Below, one piece after another: positions 26,821-35,752 of a stretch of DNA of 64,000 nucleotides. Under the pieces are notes generated by a model. The model was not told the DNA's origin. It did not search any database and worked only from the letters and a program-made list of their open reading frames with translations. Made by a program: the position numbers and the translations under genes. Source of the stretch: Gemmatimonadota bacterium. Lineage in GTDB: Bacteria; JAAXHH01. The stretch is from positions 124,001-188,000 of the forward strand of contig VXMB01000014.1 in NCBI GenBank assembly GCA_009841265.1, read 5' to 3'. Every line of letters starts with the position of its first letter. Position 1 is the stretch's first letter.

Positions 26821-27972
26821 ATGCCAGTCACCCGCCGCGCCTTTCTGGAATCCTCCGCCCTCGCATTGACCGGCCTTGCTGCCGGTCATGCGGCGTCCGC
26901 GAAGGCCCACGCCGCACCGGTACCCACCAACCACGGCGCACCCGCACCGCCGACCATTGTTTCGTCTCGCAACGGGATCCGCGGCGTCAGGAAGGCCTAC
27001 GAGATGATGACGAACGACCAGGCCGACCCCCTCGACGCGGTCATTGCCGGCGTGAACATCCAGGAGCTCGATCCCAATGACCAGTCCGTGGGGTTGGGCG
27101 GGCGTCCGAACGCAGACGGCGTCGTCACCCTGGACGCGTCCGTCATGCACGGACCCACCAGGAGGGCCGGTTCCGTCGCCGCGCTGGAGGACATCGCCTC
27201 GGCGTCGCTGGTGGCCAAGGCGATCATGGATTACACCGATCACATCATGCTGGTCGGCAAGGGGGCGAAGCGCTTCGCCCTGGGCATGGGTTTCAAGGAA
27301 CAGAACCTGCTGTCCGAGGAGAGCAGGCAGGACTGGCTGCGCTGGCGGTCCCAGCTCAGTCCGGACGACGACTGGCTCGACCACGAGGACGATATCGTGA
27401 TCGATCGTCCCGGCGGCACAATCAACATGTGCGGCGTGGACGCCAACGGTGATATCGGCAGCGTGACGACCACGAGCGGCCTCTCCTGGAAGATCCCCGG
27501 CCGCGTGGGCGACAGTCCCATCATCGGCACGGGGCAGTACTGCGACAACGAAGTGGGCGCCGCCGGTTCCACGGGTCGTGGCGAGGCGAACATCAAGGTT
27601 TGCGGCGCCTTTCTCATCGTGGAGTTCATGCGGCAGGGCAAATCACCCCAGGAAGCCTGCCTGGCTACGCTCGAGCGGGCTGTAGCCATGACGGAGGACC
27701 GCCTGCTGACGGACGACGGCCGGCCGATGTTCAGCCTGAACTTCTATGCCGTGGCCAAGGACGGCCGGTTTGGCGGGGCGACCATGTACCAGATGCCGGA
27801 TGAATACCTGGAGTACTTTCCCGGTCGGGACAGTTACGCCGTGGCCAACGCCGACGGCGCCCGGCTGGTACCCCTGGCGTACGTCTATGACAAATCCAGG
27901 ATCCCCGCGCCGACGATGGAAAGGTTGATGGAACGGGTGGAAGAGAGGAAGTTGGAGCGGCAGCAGAGATAA
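26821..27972 (+). CDS. N4-(beta-N-acetylglucosaminyl)-L-asparaginase family Ntn-hydrolase, Tat-exported
   Basis: The 383-residue precursor starts with a twin-arginine signal (VTRRAFLESSALALTGLAAG). The Ntn-hydrolase core shows the presumed nucleophile and autocleavage site at T200 in PGGTINMCGVD, then the family signatures WKIPGRVGDSPIIGTG and GAAGSTGRGE. Relatives cleave the GlcNAc-asparagine bond of glycoproteins or hydrolyse isoaspartyl peptides after self-cleavage into two chains. Export would place it in the periplasm. The frame is open upstream, but 26821 fits the Tat signal. Confidence 0.88.
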   Translation: MPVTRRAFLESSALALTGLAAGHAASAKAHAAPVPTNHGAPAPPTIVSSRNGIRGVRKAYEMMTNDQADPLDAVIAGVNIQELDPNDQSVGLGGRPNADGVVTLDASVMHGPTRRAGSVAALEDIASASLVAKAIMDYTDHIMLVGKGAKRFALGMGFKEQNLLSEESRQDWLRWRSQLSPDDDWLDHEDDIVIDRPGGTINMCGVDANGDIGSVTTTSGLSWKIPGRVGDSPIIGTGQYCDNEVGAAGSTGRGEANIKVCGAFLIVEFMRQGKSPQEACLATLERAVAMTEDRLLTDDGRPMFSLNFYAVAKDGRFGGATMYQMPDEYLEYFPGRDSYAVANADGARLVPLAYVYDKSRIPAPTMERLMERVEERKLERQQR

Positions 27973-28035
27973 ACCTGTCGGCTTGACCCGGGGTGCTGAT
28001 GGGTATCCGGTCAACCGGAAACACCGAGGTAGTGA

Positions 28036-28851
28036 ATGACGCTGAATGAACAGCAGATCGCCGCGTTCCGCGAATCGGGTTACCTGTTCTTCGCCGGGTT
28101 GCTTGACGAACAGGAAGTGAAGACGCTGAAGGACGCGGTGCCGGACGTGCTCAGCCGGCAGGGACCGGAGGTGGTGCGGGAGAAGGACGACCCCACGGCC
28201 GCCCGGTTGGCCTTCGGAGCGCATACCTACTCCGAGCCCTTCGAACGGTTGGCGCGGCTTCCCCGCCTGATGGATCCCGTCCGCCAGTTGCTGGGAGACG
28301 AGGTCTATCTCCACCAGACCCGCATGAATCCCAAGCAGGGCTTCGGGAGCGGGGCGTCGTGGACCTGGCACCAGGATTTCCCGTCATGGTACAAGGTCGA
28401 TGGCATGCCCGAACCGAATTGCATCATGGCGTCGGTGTTCATCGACGACTGCACGCCCGTCACTTCGCCGCTCCTGATCATTCCGGGTTCCCACCGGTGG
28501 GGCCTGCTGGACTCGGAACTGCACGAGGACGCGAAAGGCCGTGGTTACGATCTGTTCCATATCGACCGGACCACACTGCAGCAACTGGCCGACGAGAACG
28601 GCATCGAACCGCTGATCGGTCCGGCGGGCTCGGTCGCCCTGATCCACAGCAACATCGTCCACGGCTCGGCCGACAACGTCTCGCCCTGGCGGCGGGCCAT
28701 CTTCTACCTGATCTACAACGCCGTCGGCAACGCCTGCACGCGCGAGGTCAGGCCCTGGTACCAGAACAACCGGGACTTCACGCCCCTGGAGCCGATCGGG
28801 GACGACGGACTGCGAACCTACAGTGCCGCGCAGACCACCCCGGCTCGCTAA
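28036..28851 (+). CDS. Phytanoyl-CoA dioxygenase family protein
   Basis: The 271-residue Fe(II)/2-oxoglutarate oxygenase has the facial triad visible as H112-Q-D114 (WTWHQDFPSW) and H209 (NIVHGSADN). The Arg that binds 2-oxoglutarate is probably in SPWRRAIFYLIY. Family members hydroxylate fatty acyl, ectoine or natural-product substrates; the true substrate is unknown. GAGG precedes the ATG. It follows the asparaginase by 63 bases on the same strand. Confidence 0.88.
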   Translation: MTLNEQQIAAFRESGYLFFAGLLDEQEVKTLKDAVPDVLSRQGPEVVREKDDPTAARLAFGAHTYSEPFERLARLPRLMDPVRQLLGDEVYLHQTRMNPKQGFGSGASWTWHQDFPSWYKVDGMPEPNCIMASVFIDDCTPVTSPLLIIPGSHRWGLLDSELHEDAKGRGYDLFHIDRTTLQQLADENGIEPLIGPAGSVALIHSNIVHGSADNVSPWRRAIFYLIYNAVGNACTREVRPWYQNNRDFTPLEPIGDDGLRTYSAAQTTPAR

Positions 28852-28877
28852 TCCGATCTAATCCAGGCTAGTCCAGG

Positions 28878-29873
28878 CTAGGCCATGCTGTCCGCAGCAT
28901 TCGCCGCCTGGATCGCCGCGTGGATGTACCCGTAGGCGTAGGCGAACCCCACCTGGCCCGCCTCGGGCCCCGAGATTCCGGGCACGTGGTCCGGCATGAT
29001 CATGTACTCGTACCCCACTTCCTTGTAGGTACGCATCGCCTTCAGCATGTCCACGTCGCCTTCGTCGGGGAAGACCTCCACGAAGTTGTTCAGCCGTCCC
29101 TTGATGTTCCGGAAGTGGACGTTGAAGATCTTCTTCCGGGTGCCGAAATAGCGGATCACGTCGTAGATCTCTTCCGAGGGGTTCTCCAGGCTTTCCGACA
29201 TGCAACCCTGGCAGAAGTTCAGCCCGTTGTAGGGACTGTCGTACAGGTCGATGAGCTTCTTGAAACCGTCCGACATGCCCAGCACCCGGGCAACGCCGCG
29301 GTACGTGCGGCCGTGCCCGATGCCCGGGTCCGACGGGTGGCATGCCATCTGTACCTTGTATTCCTCGGCCACGGGGATGATCGTCTTCAGCCAGTGGTCG
29401 ATGCGTTCCCACATCTCGTCCTCGTCGGCGGGACCCCCTTCGAATTCAGGCCGGGACTGGTCCAGCTTGTCGTAGTCGAAGGTCGACAGCTTCGCGCCGC
29501 CGCGGCCGTAACTGGCTTCGGTACGCAGGTGGCCCAGCAGGGTGATGTTGTAGTTCAGTCCCCGTATCCCGGCCTCCGAAGCCATGCGCACGGTCTCGCA
29601 CATGCGGTCCAGCGCGCGGTCCCGCGCATCGCTCTTGCCCAGGAATATGGCGCCGGCCTCGTTGTGGAAGGCACTCGCGGAGCCCAGGGGGATATGGATC
29701 ATCTCGAGGTTGATCCCGTACCGGTCGAACCGCTCGCGCTGGGCTTTCAGCAGGTCGGCCGTCCACTCGGCCCAGGGCTCCGCCGGCGTCTGGTCCACGT
29801 TGAACACGCCGAGTTGGGCCAGGACCTCGATGTCCGTGTCATTTCTGCAACGGGTCTGCGTTCCGATGTACAT
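28878..29873 (-). CDS. Mannonate dehydratase-like (UxuA family) TIM-barrel enzyme
   Basis: The 331-residue protein has the UxuA-type motifs KVQMACHPSDPG, NFCQGCMSE, FNVHFRNIKGRLNNFVEVF and GYEYMIMPDHVP. UxuA dehydrates D-mannonate to 2-keto-3-deoxygluconate in glucuronate breakdown; the substrate here could be a related sugar acid. The ATG at 29873 has GGAGG six bases upstream. A longer open frame runs on through the transporter gene but is not real. The AmpG-like transporter ends 23 bases upstream, which suggests uptake and catabolism together. Confidence 0.75.
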   Translation of the reverse strand: MYIGTQTRCRNDTDIEVLAQLGVFNVDQTPAEPWAEWTADLLKAQRERFDRYGINLEMIHIPLGSASAFHNEAGAIFLGKSDARDRALDRMCETVRMASEAGIRGLNYNITLLGHLRTEASYGRGGAKLSTFDYDKLDQSRPEFEGGPADEDEMWERIDHWLKTIIPVAEEYKVQMACHPSDPGIGHGRTYRGVARVLGMSDGFKKLIDLYDSPYNGLNFCQGCMSESLENPSEEIYDVIRYFGTRKKIFNVHFRNIKGRLNNFVEVFPDEGDVDMLKAMRTYKEVGYEYMIMPDHVPGISGPEAGQVGFAYAYGYIHAAIQAANAADSMA

Positions 29874-29896
29874 GTATGGCCTCCATGGTTCGGTGA

Positions 29897-31315
29897 TCAG
29901 GTCGCTTCTTCGGGTTCTTCTTGCATGGTCTTGCCGAAAATCCGCACGCGCTTGCCGGAGAGCAGGTCCCTCAGCTTGCTCCGGATGGCCCAGAGACACG
30001 CGAGAGACGGGATCACCATCAGCGCCGTGATAATGAAAAAGGTCCCCCAGTCGCCATCGAGCCAGTCGACCATCGCGCCCGAGGACGCCGCGAAGAGGGT
30101 TCGCCCCGCCGTTCCGATCGAGGCCAGCAACGCGTATTGCGTGGCCGTATAGGTCCGGTCGACGAGCATCGAGATAAAGGCGACGAATATGACTGTCGCA
30201 AAGGCGCCCGTAATGTCGTCCGCCACGACCGCGGTCGCGAACATCAACTCGGACTTGCCCGTCCAGGCCAGGGTGGCGAACAGCAGATTGGTGGCCGCCA
30301 TGGCGATCCCCGCCGCGAACATGGCCGGTATCAGTCCGACCCGAATGGCGAAGAAACCGCCCAGCACGGTGAAGGCCACGGTGACGACCCATCCCAGCCC
30401 CTTTGAATAGAGGGCGATGTCCGACAGGGTGAATCCGATCTCCCGGTAGAAGATGAGGGACATGCGGCCCAGGAACGCTTCGCCGATCTTGAACAGGAAG
30501 ACGAATCCGAGCACGGCGGCGGCGATGGCGATTCCGTTGCGCCGAAAGAAGCTCGTCAATGGATTGGCCACGGTACCCGCGAACCAGGCGACGACGCGTC
30601 CGAATCCACTCGGCAGCGCCAGGCCGGCGGCGATTCGTTTGTCGTCCTCGGCCTGTGCGGCGATGCGATCGGCGGCCGTGGATTCCCGGACGAAAACGAG
30701 GCCTATGTTGCAGAGAATGACCACCGCTCCGAGACAGAGGAAGGTGGTCTGCCAGTAGTCTTCGACGCCGGCGTTCTGCAGGGCCTGCGCGGTCTCCAGG
30801 GCGATCACGCCGCCGAGTTTGAACCCCGTCCACCACCCGACGACGGCGGTGGCCGCGCCGGCGGCCATGGATTCGGATTCCGAGGTGCCAATCTGCTCGA
30901 TGCGCAGCGCGTCGATCGCGATGTCCTGGGAGGCGGACGCGATGGCGATGACGAGTCCGATCGCTACGACAACGCTGAGGTCCGCTGTAGGTTGGGCGAG
31001 ACTCCAGAGCACCAGGCAGGCCAGGATGACGGCCTGAAGTGTAACGATCCAGGCCCGCCGGTGACCGAGCCATCCGGTCAACAGCGGCAACCGTATGCGG
31101 TCGATCAGCGGCGCCCAGAGGAAGTTGAAGGCGTACACGCCGAAGATCAGGCTGGCCCAGCCAATGGCCGTTCGGGAAAGCCCGTCTTCTTTCAACCAGA
31201 GATTGAGGCAGCTGCCGATGAGCACCCAGGGGAATCCGCTGATGATCCCGAGCAGCAGAATGCGGGCCATGCGGCGCTCGAAGTAGATCGATAGCGATTC
31301 CCTGAAGCTACGCAA
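29897..31315 (-). CDS. AmpG-like major facilitator transporter
   Basis: The 472-residue protein has about 12 membrane helices and the AmpG/PAT-family start RILLLGIISGFPWVLIGS followed by LSRTAIGWASLIFGVYAFNF, then SQDIAIDALRIEQIG. AmpG itself imports GlcNAc-anhydromuropeptides for cell-wall recycling. The gene is upstream of the UxuA-like enzyme, so a sugar-acid substrate is equally possible. A cytoplasmic loop (about residues 205-235) is charged and poorly conserved. Confidence 0.78.
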   Translation of the reverse strand: MRSFRESLSIYFERRMARILLLGIISGFPWVLIGSCLNLWLKEDGLSRTAIGWASLIFGVYAFNFLWAPLIDRIRLPLLTGWLGHRRAWIVTLQAVILACLVLWSLAQPTADLSVVVAIGLVIAIASASQDIAIDALRIEQIGTSESESMAAGAATAVVGWWTGFKLGGVIALETAQALQNAGVEDYWQTTFLCLGAVVILCNIGLVFVRESTAADRIAAQAEDDKRIAAGLALPSGFGRVVAWFAGTVANPLTSFFRRNGIAIAAAVLGFVFLFKIGEAFLGRMSLIFYREIGFTLSDIALYSKGLGWVVTVAFTVLGGFFAIRVGLIPAMFAAGIAMAATNLLFATLAWTGKSELMFATAVVADDITGAFATVIFVAFISMLVDRTYTATQYALLASIGTAGRTLFAASSGAMVDWLDGDWGTFFIITALMVIPSLACLWAIRSKLRDLLSGKRVRIFGKTMQEEPEEAT

Positions 31316-31434
31316 GGTCTCTCCCCGGTTGCGGTTCGCGCCCGAGCCGGCCGTGGTTGGGATGGGGTGTTGAAGACGACGGGAATGTATGCACCCCCAC
31401 AGGCATCGTCAATTGAATTGCAGGGGTCCGGACC

Positions 31435-31503
31435 ATCGCCTGACGGCGCCCCGGACCGTCGCCTGCCAGCGCCCCGGACCGTCGCCTGCCAGCGCCCCGG
31501 ACC
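31435..31503. repeat. 23-bp tandem repeat, three copies, intergenic
   Basis: Three head-to-tail 23-base units start at 31435, 31458 and 31481; the last two are identical (core GCGCCCCGGACC) and the first differs at a few bases. They lie between the divergent transporter and cytochrome c genes and are not in an obvious gene. Confidence 0.9.
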
Positions 31504-31538
31504 GCCCGATCCGGTGGTGAATACGAGGGCGGTAGTCG

Positions 31539-31567
31539 TTGACAGGGAAGCGGAATTCCCATAGGAT
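31539..31567 (+). promoter_or_regulatory. Strong promoter of the cytochrome/copper cassette, possibly leaderless
   Basis: Perfect TTGACA, 17 bases, TAGGAT. The -10 box ends six bases before the ATG at 31574, so transcription is expected to begin at or within a base or two of the start codon. The spacer holds an inverted pair GGGAA/TTCCC that could be an operator. AGGA inside the -10 box would serve as a ribosome site only if transcription began further upstream. Confidence 0.6.
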
Positions 31568-31573
31568 AGAACC

Positions 31574-32128
31574 ATGTTTTCGGCTGGGACAACGTGGTTG
31601 AAGCCGGCTCGGGCGCTACGGCTTCGGGGCGGCCTGTGGTTCGTCTGCGTCATAGGGTTCGTCGGCGTGCTGGTGCTTATTCTCACCGGTTGCGGCTCGT
31701 CCGGTTCGGACACGGAGTCAACGGACCCAGACAACGAGGAGGCCGTTGCCCGGGCGTTCATTGCTCAACTGGTCGAAGGCACGATTACGCCGGGGACGAT
31801 CGGCTTCCACGAGATCCCCGAGGAGTTCGTGCAGGATGGAAAGGCGTTGTATGCCCGGTACGGCTGTACCGTGTGCCACGGTCTGGACGGTCATGGCGAC
31901 GGACCGATTTCCGACACGCTGAAACCCCCTCCCCGCGATTTCCGGGACCCGGGGGCTTACCGCATCGGCCGTGACGTGGTCACGATCGCCGGCATGCTGA
32001 AAGACGGCATCCCCGATAGCCCGTCCATGGTGCCCTTTCCCCATATCAAGGACGAAGAGCGCTTCAAGATCGCCATGTACGTGGCTTCGCTTCAGCCGTC
32101 TGCGGACGCACCTTCATCCGAACCATAG
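31574..32128 (+). CDS. Lipoprotein cytochrome c, single haem
   Basis: The 184-residue protein has an N-terminal hydrophobic signal ending in a lipobox (ILTGC, Cys40), so it is probably a membrane-anchored lipoprotein. One CXXCH site (C98-T-V-C101-H102) binds haem c and the Met in SPSMVPF is the likely sixth ligand. The domain is of the class I cytochrome c type found in oxidase and nitrite-respiration chains. It is the first gene of a three-gene cassette with copper-delivery proteins. Confidence 0.88.
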   Translation: MFSAGTTWLKPARALRLRGGLWFVCVIGFVGVLVLILTGCGSSGSDTESTDPDNEEAVARAFIAQLVEGTITPGTIGFHEIPEEFVQDGKALYARYGCTVCHGLDGHGDGPISDTLKPPPRDFRDPGAYRIGRDVVTIAGMLKDGIPDSPSMVPFPHIKDEERFKIAMYVASLQPSADAPSSEP

Positions 32129-32136
32129 TACTCAAC

Positions 32137-32586
32137 ATGACGAACAAGAATCTTCAAGGGTATGTTTTCTGTATCGGGACTTTGATGGTGCTCGTCACGG
32201 CCGCCTGCCAGCCGGCGGACGACCTGGAAATCGACGGGGCCTGGATTCGGGCTACACCGCCGAACAGGGACGTCACCGCCGCCTACCTGGTGATCACGAA
32301 CCGGTCGGACCAGCCCAGGGAACTGCGGTCCGTGGAGACGCCGGCCGCGGCGTACACGGAACTACATGCCATGCGCCAGGTTGACGATATGATGGAGATG
32401 GAGAAGATCGAAGGCGTGGTGGTTCCGGCGCAAGGCGAGGCCGTACTGGAACCCGGCGGCAACCACATCATGTTGTTCGGTGTAAGCAACCCGCTGGCGG
32501 AAGGGGAAGTGGTTGCTCTTACGCTGCGCTTCGACGATCAATCGGCACGGACCGTCACGGCCGAGGTGCTGAAGAGCCGTCCGTAG
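32137..32586 (+). CDS. Copper chaperone PCu(A)C, lipoprotein
   Basis: The 149-residue protein contains the exact PCu(A)C copper motif H77-x10-M88-x21-H110-x-M112. It has an N-terminal lipobox (VTAAC24). These periplasmic proteins deliver Cu(I) to the CuA or CuB site of haem-copper oxidases, usually with SCO. It starts nine bases after the cytochrome c stop, followed by SCO, which fits that role. Confidence 0.93.
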   Translation: MTNKNLQGYVFCIGTLMVLVTAACQPADDLEIDGAWIRATPPNRDVTAAYLVITNRSDQPRELRSVETPAAAYTELHAMRQVDDMMEMEKIEGVVVPAQGEAVLEPGGNHIMLFGVSNPLAEGEVVALTLRFDDQSARTVTAEVLKSRP

Positions 32587-32624
32587 GCGCGTTCATTTTG
32601 CGCAGTTGATTTAAAGGTATTCCA

Positions 32625-33266
32625 TTGGGTTCAAAGACGCCTGGTTATCTTCCGACGATTACGATCCTCAGCGGTCTGGCCACCCTGGTCGCCGCGGGCC
32701 TGCTGCTCTTCCCCGGATGCCGCGCCGAACCGCCGCCACCGCCGCAGATCGACATCCCCGAACTGCTGGACTACGGCGAACGGTTTGGCGGTGATTTCAT
32801 GTTGACCGACCAGGAGGGGGAGCGGTTCGACCTGTCCGAGCACCGCGGCGACGCCTTCCTGATCTTCTTCGGCTATACCTACTGCCCCGACGCCTGTCCG
32901 CTCATGCTCTCCAAGCTGGCGGCCGTCTACGACGTGCTGGATCTCGAACCTGGACAGCGCGTGCGTACGATATACGTCACGGTCGATCCCAGGCGCGACA
33001 CGCCGAAGCAGCTCGGGGATTACCTGGCCTACTTCTCCACGGTGGACGTCCGCGGCCTCACGGGATCGCGGGAGGAGATCGACGCGGTCGCCGAATGGTA
33101 CGGCGTGCTGTACAAGTTGCAGGAGCCGAACGAGGCGGGGCATTACCTGGTGGCCCATACGACCACCCTGTTCCTCGTGGACCGGGAGGGCCGGCTGCGC
33201 TACCGGTTCCATCCGAGCGACACCCCGGAATACATCGCGGCAGGTATCAAACTGCTCTTCGAATAG
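32625..33266 (+). CDS. SCO1/SenC family copper-delivery protein
   Basis: The 213-residue thioredoxin-fold protein has the copper-binding C87-P-D-A-C91 (YTYCPDACPLM) and the third ligand H178 (VAHTTTLFLVD). A hydrophobic N-terminus ending in FPGC32 anchors it, perhaps as a lipoprotein. SCO proteins help build the CuA centre of cytochrome oxidase. The start is TTG at 32625 with AAAGG upstream. No oxidase subunit gene is in the window. Confidence 0.9.
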   Translation: MGSKTPGYLPTITILSGLATLVAAGLLLFPGCRAEPPPPPQIDIPELLDYGERFGGDFMLTDQEGERFDLSEHRGDAFLIFFGYTYCPDACPLMLSKLAAVYDVLDLEPGQRVRTIYVTVDPRRDTPKQLGDYLAYFSTVDVRGLTGSREEIDAVAEWYGVLYKLQEPNEAGHYLVAHTTTLFLVDREGRLRYRFHPSDTPEYIAAGIKLLFE

Positions 33267-33324
33267 ACTGTAGAACATGCCTCGCGAGATCGATCGTGGA
33301 TTGCGGAACCGGCGTGCTGGCGGC

Positions 33325-35745
33325 TTAGAGTTCGCGGCGCAGGGCGTCGACCGGGTTCATGGCGGCGGTCCGCAGCGTCTGCGTACTGACCGTCAGCCAC
33401 GCGATCAACAGCCCGAGCAGACCGGCCGCGGGGAACAGCAGCAGCGAGACATCGGAATGATAGGCGTACTGCCGAAGCCACTGCTGCATGACGAAGTAGG
33501 CCACCGGCCAGGCGATGACGTTCGCGATGACCACGAGGACGGTGTACTCCCTGGACAGCAGCAGGACGAGTTGACGTGCCGATGCGCCCAGGGCCTTTCG
33601 AATGCCCACCTCCCGCGTACGCTGTTTCGCCGTGAATACCGCCAGTCCGAACAGGCCGAGGCACGCGGTGAATACCGCCAGTCCGGCGAACATGGTGACG
33701 AGCCGGCCCAGCAGGTTATCCGACCGGTAGAACCGCTCAACGTCCTGGTCGAGGAACGAATAAACGAAGGGGATCTCCGGAGTGGAGGCCTTCCACATGG
33801 CTTCCAGGTCCCGCAGGGTTTCTCCCGGGTCGCCGGGAACGAACCGAACGGCATAGTATCCGGAGCCACCGATCGTGATGAATACCGGTTCGATTCTTTC
33901 GTGGAGGGACCTCAGGTGAAAGTCCCGCACGACCCCGACCACCTGCATTTCGTCGTCCACGAGCTTCACGTATCGGTCCATGGCTTCATCCGGTGAAGTC
34001 CAGCCCAGGCGCCGGACCGCCTCCTCGTTGAGTATGCATCCGGTCGAATAGCCCCTCCCGCCACCATCCGGGGTCTCTACCCAATTGAAGTCTCTTTCAA
34101 ATTTGAAGTCTCTTTCAAAGGATACGTCGCGTCCACGAAGCAACTCAAACCCGAAGGTTTCGACGAAACCGCCTTCGGTATGTATGTACTGCATGTCGAC
34201 GACGGGCGATGCCGGATCATCGACACGTTCCACCGGAAAGATCGGCAGTCTTCCCCTACCCGCAGCCCGGCCGGGAATGTAACTTGCCCCGGTGACGCTG
34301 ACCACCCCGGCGTGGCGGGGATATTCCTCCCGGATCATTCGGAAATCCATGCCCTGTATATCGGGCAGGATTACGACGTTTTCCTGGTCGAATCCCAGGT
34401 GCCTGTTTCTCATGAAGTCCAGTTGCTGGAACACGGTGCCCGTTCCGATAAGCAACAGTATGGCCATGGCGAACTGAATGACAACGAGCGCCTTGCGCAG
34501 CGTCACCGCGCCCGTATCCGAGGCTCCCCTGAAAATCACGGCGGGATTGATCCGAGACAGCAGTAGGGCGGGATAGGCCCCGGCGAGAAGACCAGCCCCT
34601 GCGATGATGCACGCGCCGCCCAGGAGGGTCCACGGTTCCAGTGAAGGCATGGAAAGCGCGTGGCCCGTCATGGACCTGAATACGGGCAGGACCACCCAGA
34701 CCGCGGAGAGGGCGATGAGAAACGCCACGGCGCTCAACAGGATCGTTTCTCCCAGGAACTGGCGGACGATCTGACCTCTGGCGGCGCCGGCGACCTTGCG
34801 CATGCCGATTTCACGGGCCCTTGTTATGGATCGTACGACGGCCAGGTTCGTGAAATTTATGCAGGCGATCAGCAGAATCAATACGCCGATGGCGGTCATC
34901 ATCCAGATGAAAGACACGTCGCCGTTGGTTTCCATCTCGAGTTCGAGCCTGGAATGGAGATGTATGTCGAACAGTGGCTGCAGGTCGTAGGTGTCGGTAA
35001 AGGCCGTCGCACGGAGCTGCGCGTCGAGATGATCTCCGATGCGAGTTCGCAGCACGGATCCAATCTCTTCAGGCGTCGCGCCTTCCGGCAGTAGCAGGTA
35101 CGTGTAATACTGGCTGTTGGCCCAGTTCTGCAGCAACCTGTGCGGATCGCCCCTCCCCGACGTGGTGGCTATCGAAACGTAGAAATCCGGATGGTAATGG
35201 GCGTAGTCCGGCGGATCTTCCATGACGGCGGTTATCGTAAAGGTGAACTGGTGGTCTCCGGTGATGGTTTTTCCGGTAGGGTCGGCATCCCCGAAGTACT
35301 TCCTCGCCATCGTGGAACTGATCACCATGGTGTTCGGGGCCGTGAGCGCATTGGCGGGACTGCCCTGTACGAGCGGGACGTCGAACACGTCGAAGAGGTT
35401 GCCGTCGGCCCAGTAGACACGCTGTTCATAGAATTGCCTGTCCTCGGTGGTAAAAAGCCAGGTACCTATCGTTCCCCTGAGTCGGAGTACTTCCTCCACC
35501 TCCGGCACCTGGGCCTTGATGAATTTACCCAGCACGCCCGGCGTCCGCGCCGTGCGGTCCGTCACCACCCGGTAGATGCGGTCTCCCCGCGTGTTGTGGC
35601 GGTCGTAGCTCAACTCGTCGCGGATGTACAGGAGGATTACCAGGCAGCAGGCCATGCCGATGGCGAACCCAATGACGTTGATCGCGGCGTGGGACCTGGA
35701 CGCCAGGATGTTCCGCCAGGCGGTGAGGAGGTAGTGTCCGATCAT
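33325..35745 (-). CDS. MacB/FtsX-type ABC permease (fourth copy)
   Basis: The 806-residue protein has the same plan as the copies in the first 10 kb: N-terminal helix (AAINVIGFAIGMACCLVILL), periplasmic core, FtsX bundle with REIGMRKVAGA, second periplasmic domain with a short FERDFKFERDF duplication, and a second FtsX bundle with REVGIRKALGA. It is more diverged than the others. The ATG at 35745 has GAGG five bases upstream; the frame is open further but that part overlaps the sialidase gene. It starts seven bases after that gene's stop. Confidence 0.87.
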   Translation of the reverse strand: MIGHYLLTAWRNILASRSHAAINVIGFAIGMACCLVILLYIRDELSYDRHNTRGDRIYRVVTDRTARTPGVLGKFIKAQVPEVEEVLRLRGTIGTWLFTTEDRQFYEQRVYWADGNLFDVFDVPLVQGSPANALTAPNTMVISSTMARKYFGDADPTGKTITGDHQFTFTITAVMEDPPDYAHYHPDFYVSIATTSGRGDPHRLLQNWANSQYYTYLLLPEGATPEEIGSVLRTRIGDHLDAQLRATAFTDTYDLQPLFDIHLHSRLELEMETNGDVSFIWMMTAIGVLILLIACINFTNLAVVRSITRAREIGMRKVAGAARGQIVRQFLGETILLSAVAFLIALSAVWVVLPVFRSMTGHALSMPSLEPWTLLGGACIIAGAGLLAGAYPALLLSRINPAVIFRGASDTGAVTLRKALVVIQFAMAILLLIGTGTVFQQLDFMRNRHLGFDQENVVILPDIQGMDFRMIREEYPRHAGVVSVTGASYIPGRAAGRGRLPIFPVERVDDPASPVVDMQYIHTEGGFVETFGFELLRGRDVSFERDFKFERDFNWVETPDGGGRGYSTGCILNEEAVRRLGWTSPDEAMDRYVKLVDDEMQVVGVVRDFHLRSLHERIEPVFITIGGSGYYAVRFVPGDPGETLRDLEAMWKASTPEIPFVYSFLDQDVERFYRSDNLLGRLVTMFAGLAVFTACLGLFGLAVFTAKQRTREVGIRKALGASARQLVLLLSREYTVLVVIANVIAWPVAYFVMQQWLRQYAYHSDVSLLLFPAAGLLGLLIAWLTVSTQTLRTAAMNPVDALRREL

Positions 35746-35752
35746 GGTCGCC

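Noticed and set aside
29874..31073. N-terminal extension of the UxuA-like gene on the minus strand
   Set aside because: The open frame runs through the AmpG-like gene out of phase. The ATG at 29873 has an ideal ribosome site and matches the family start.
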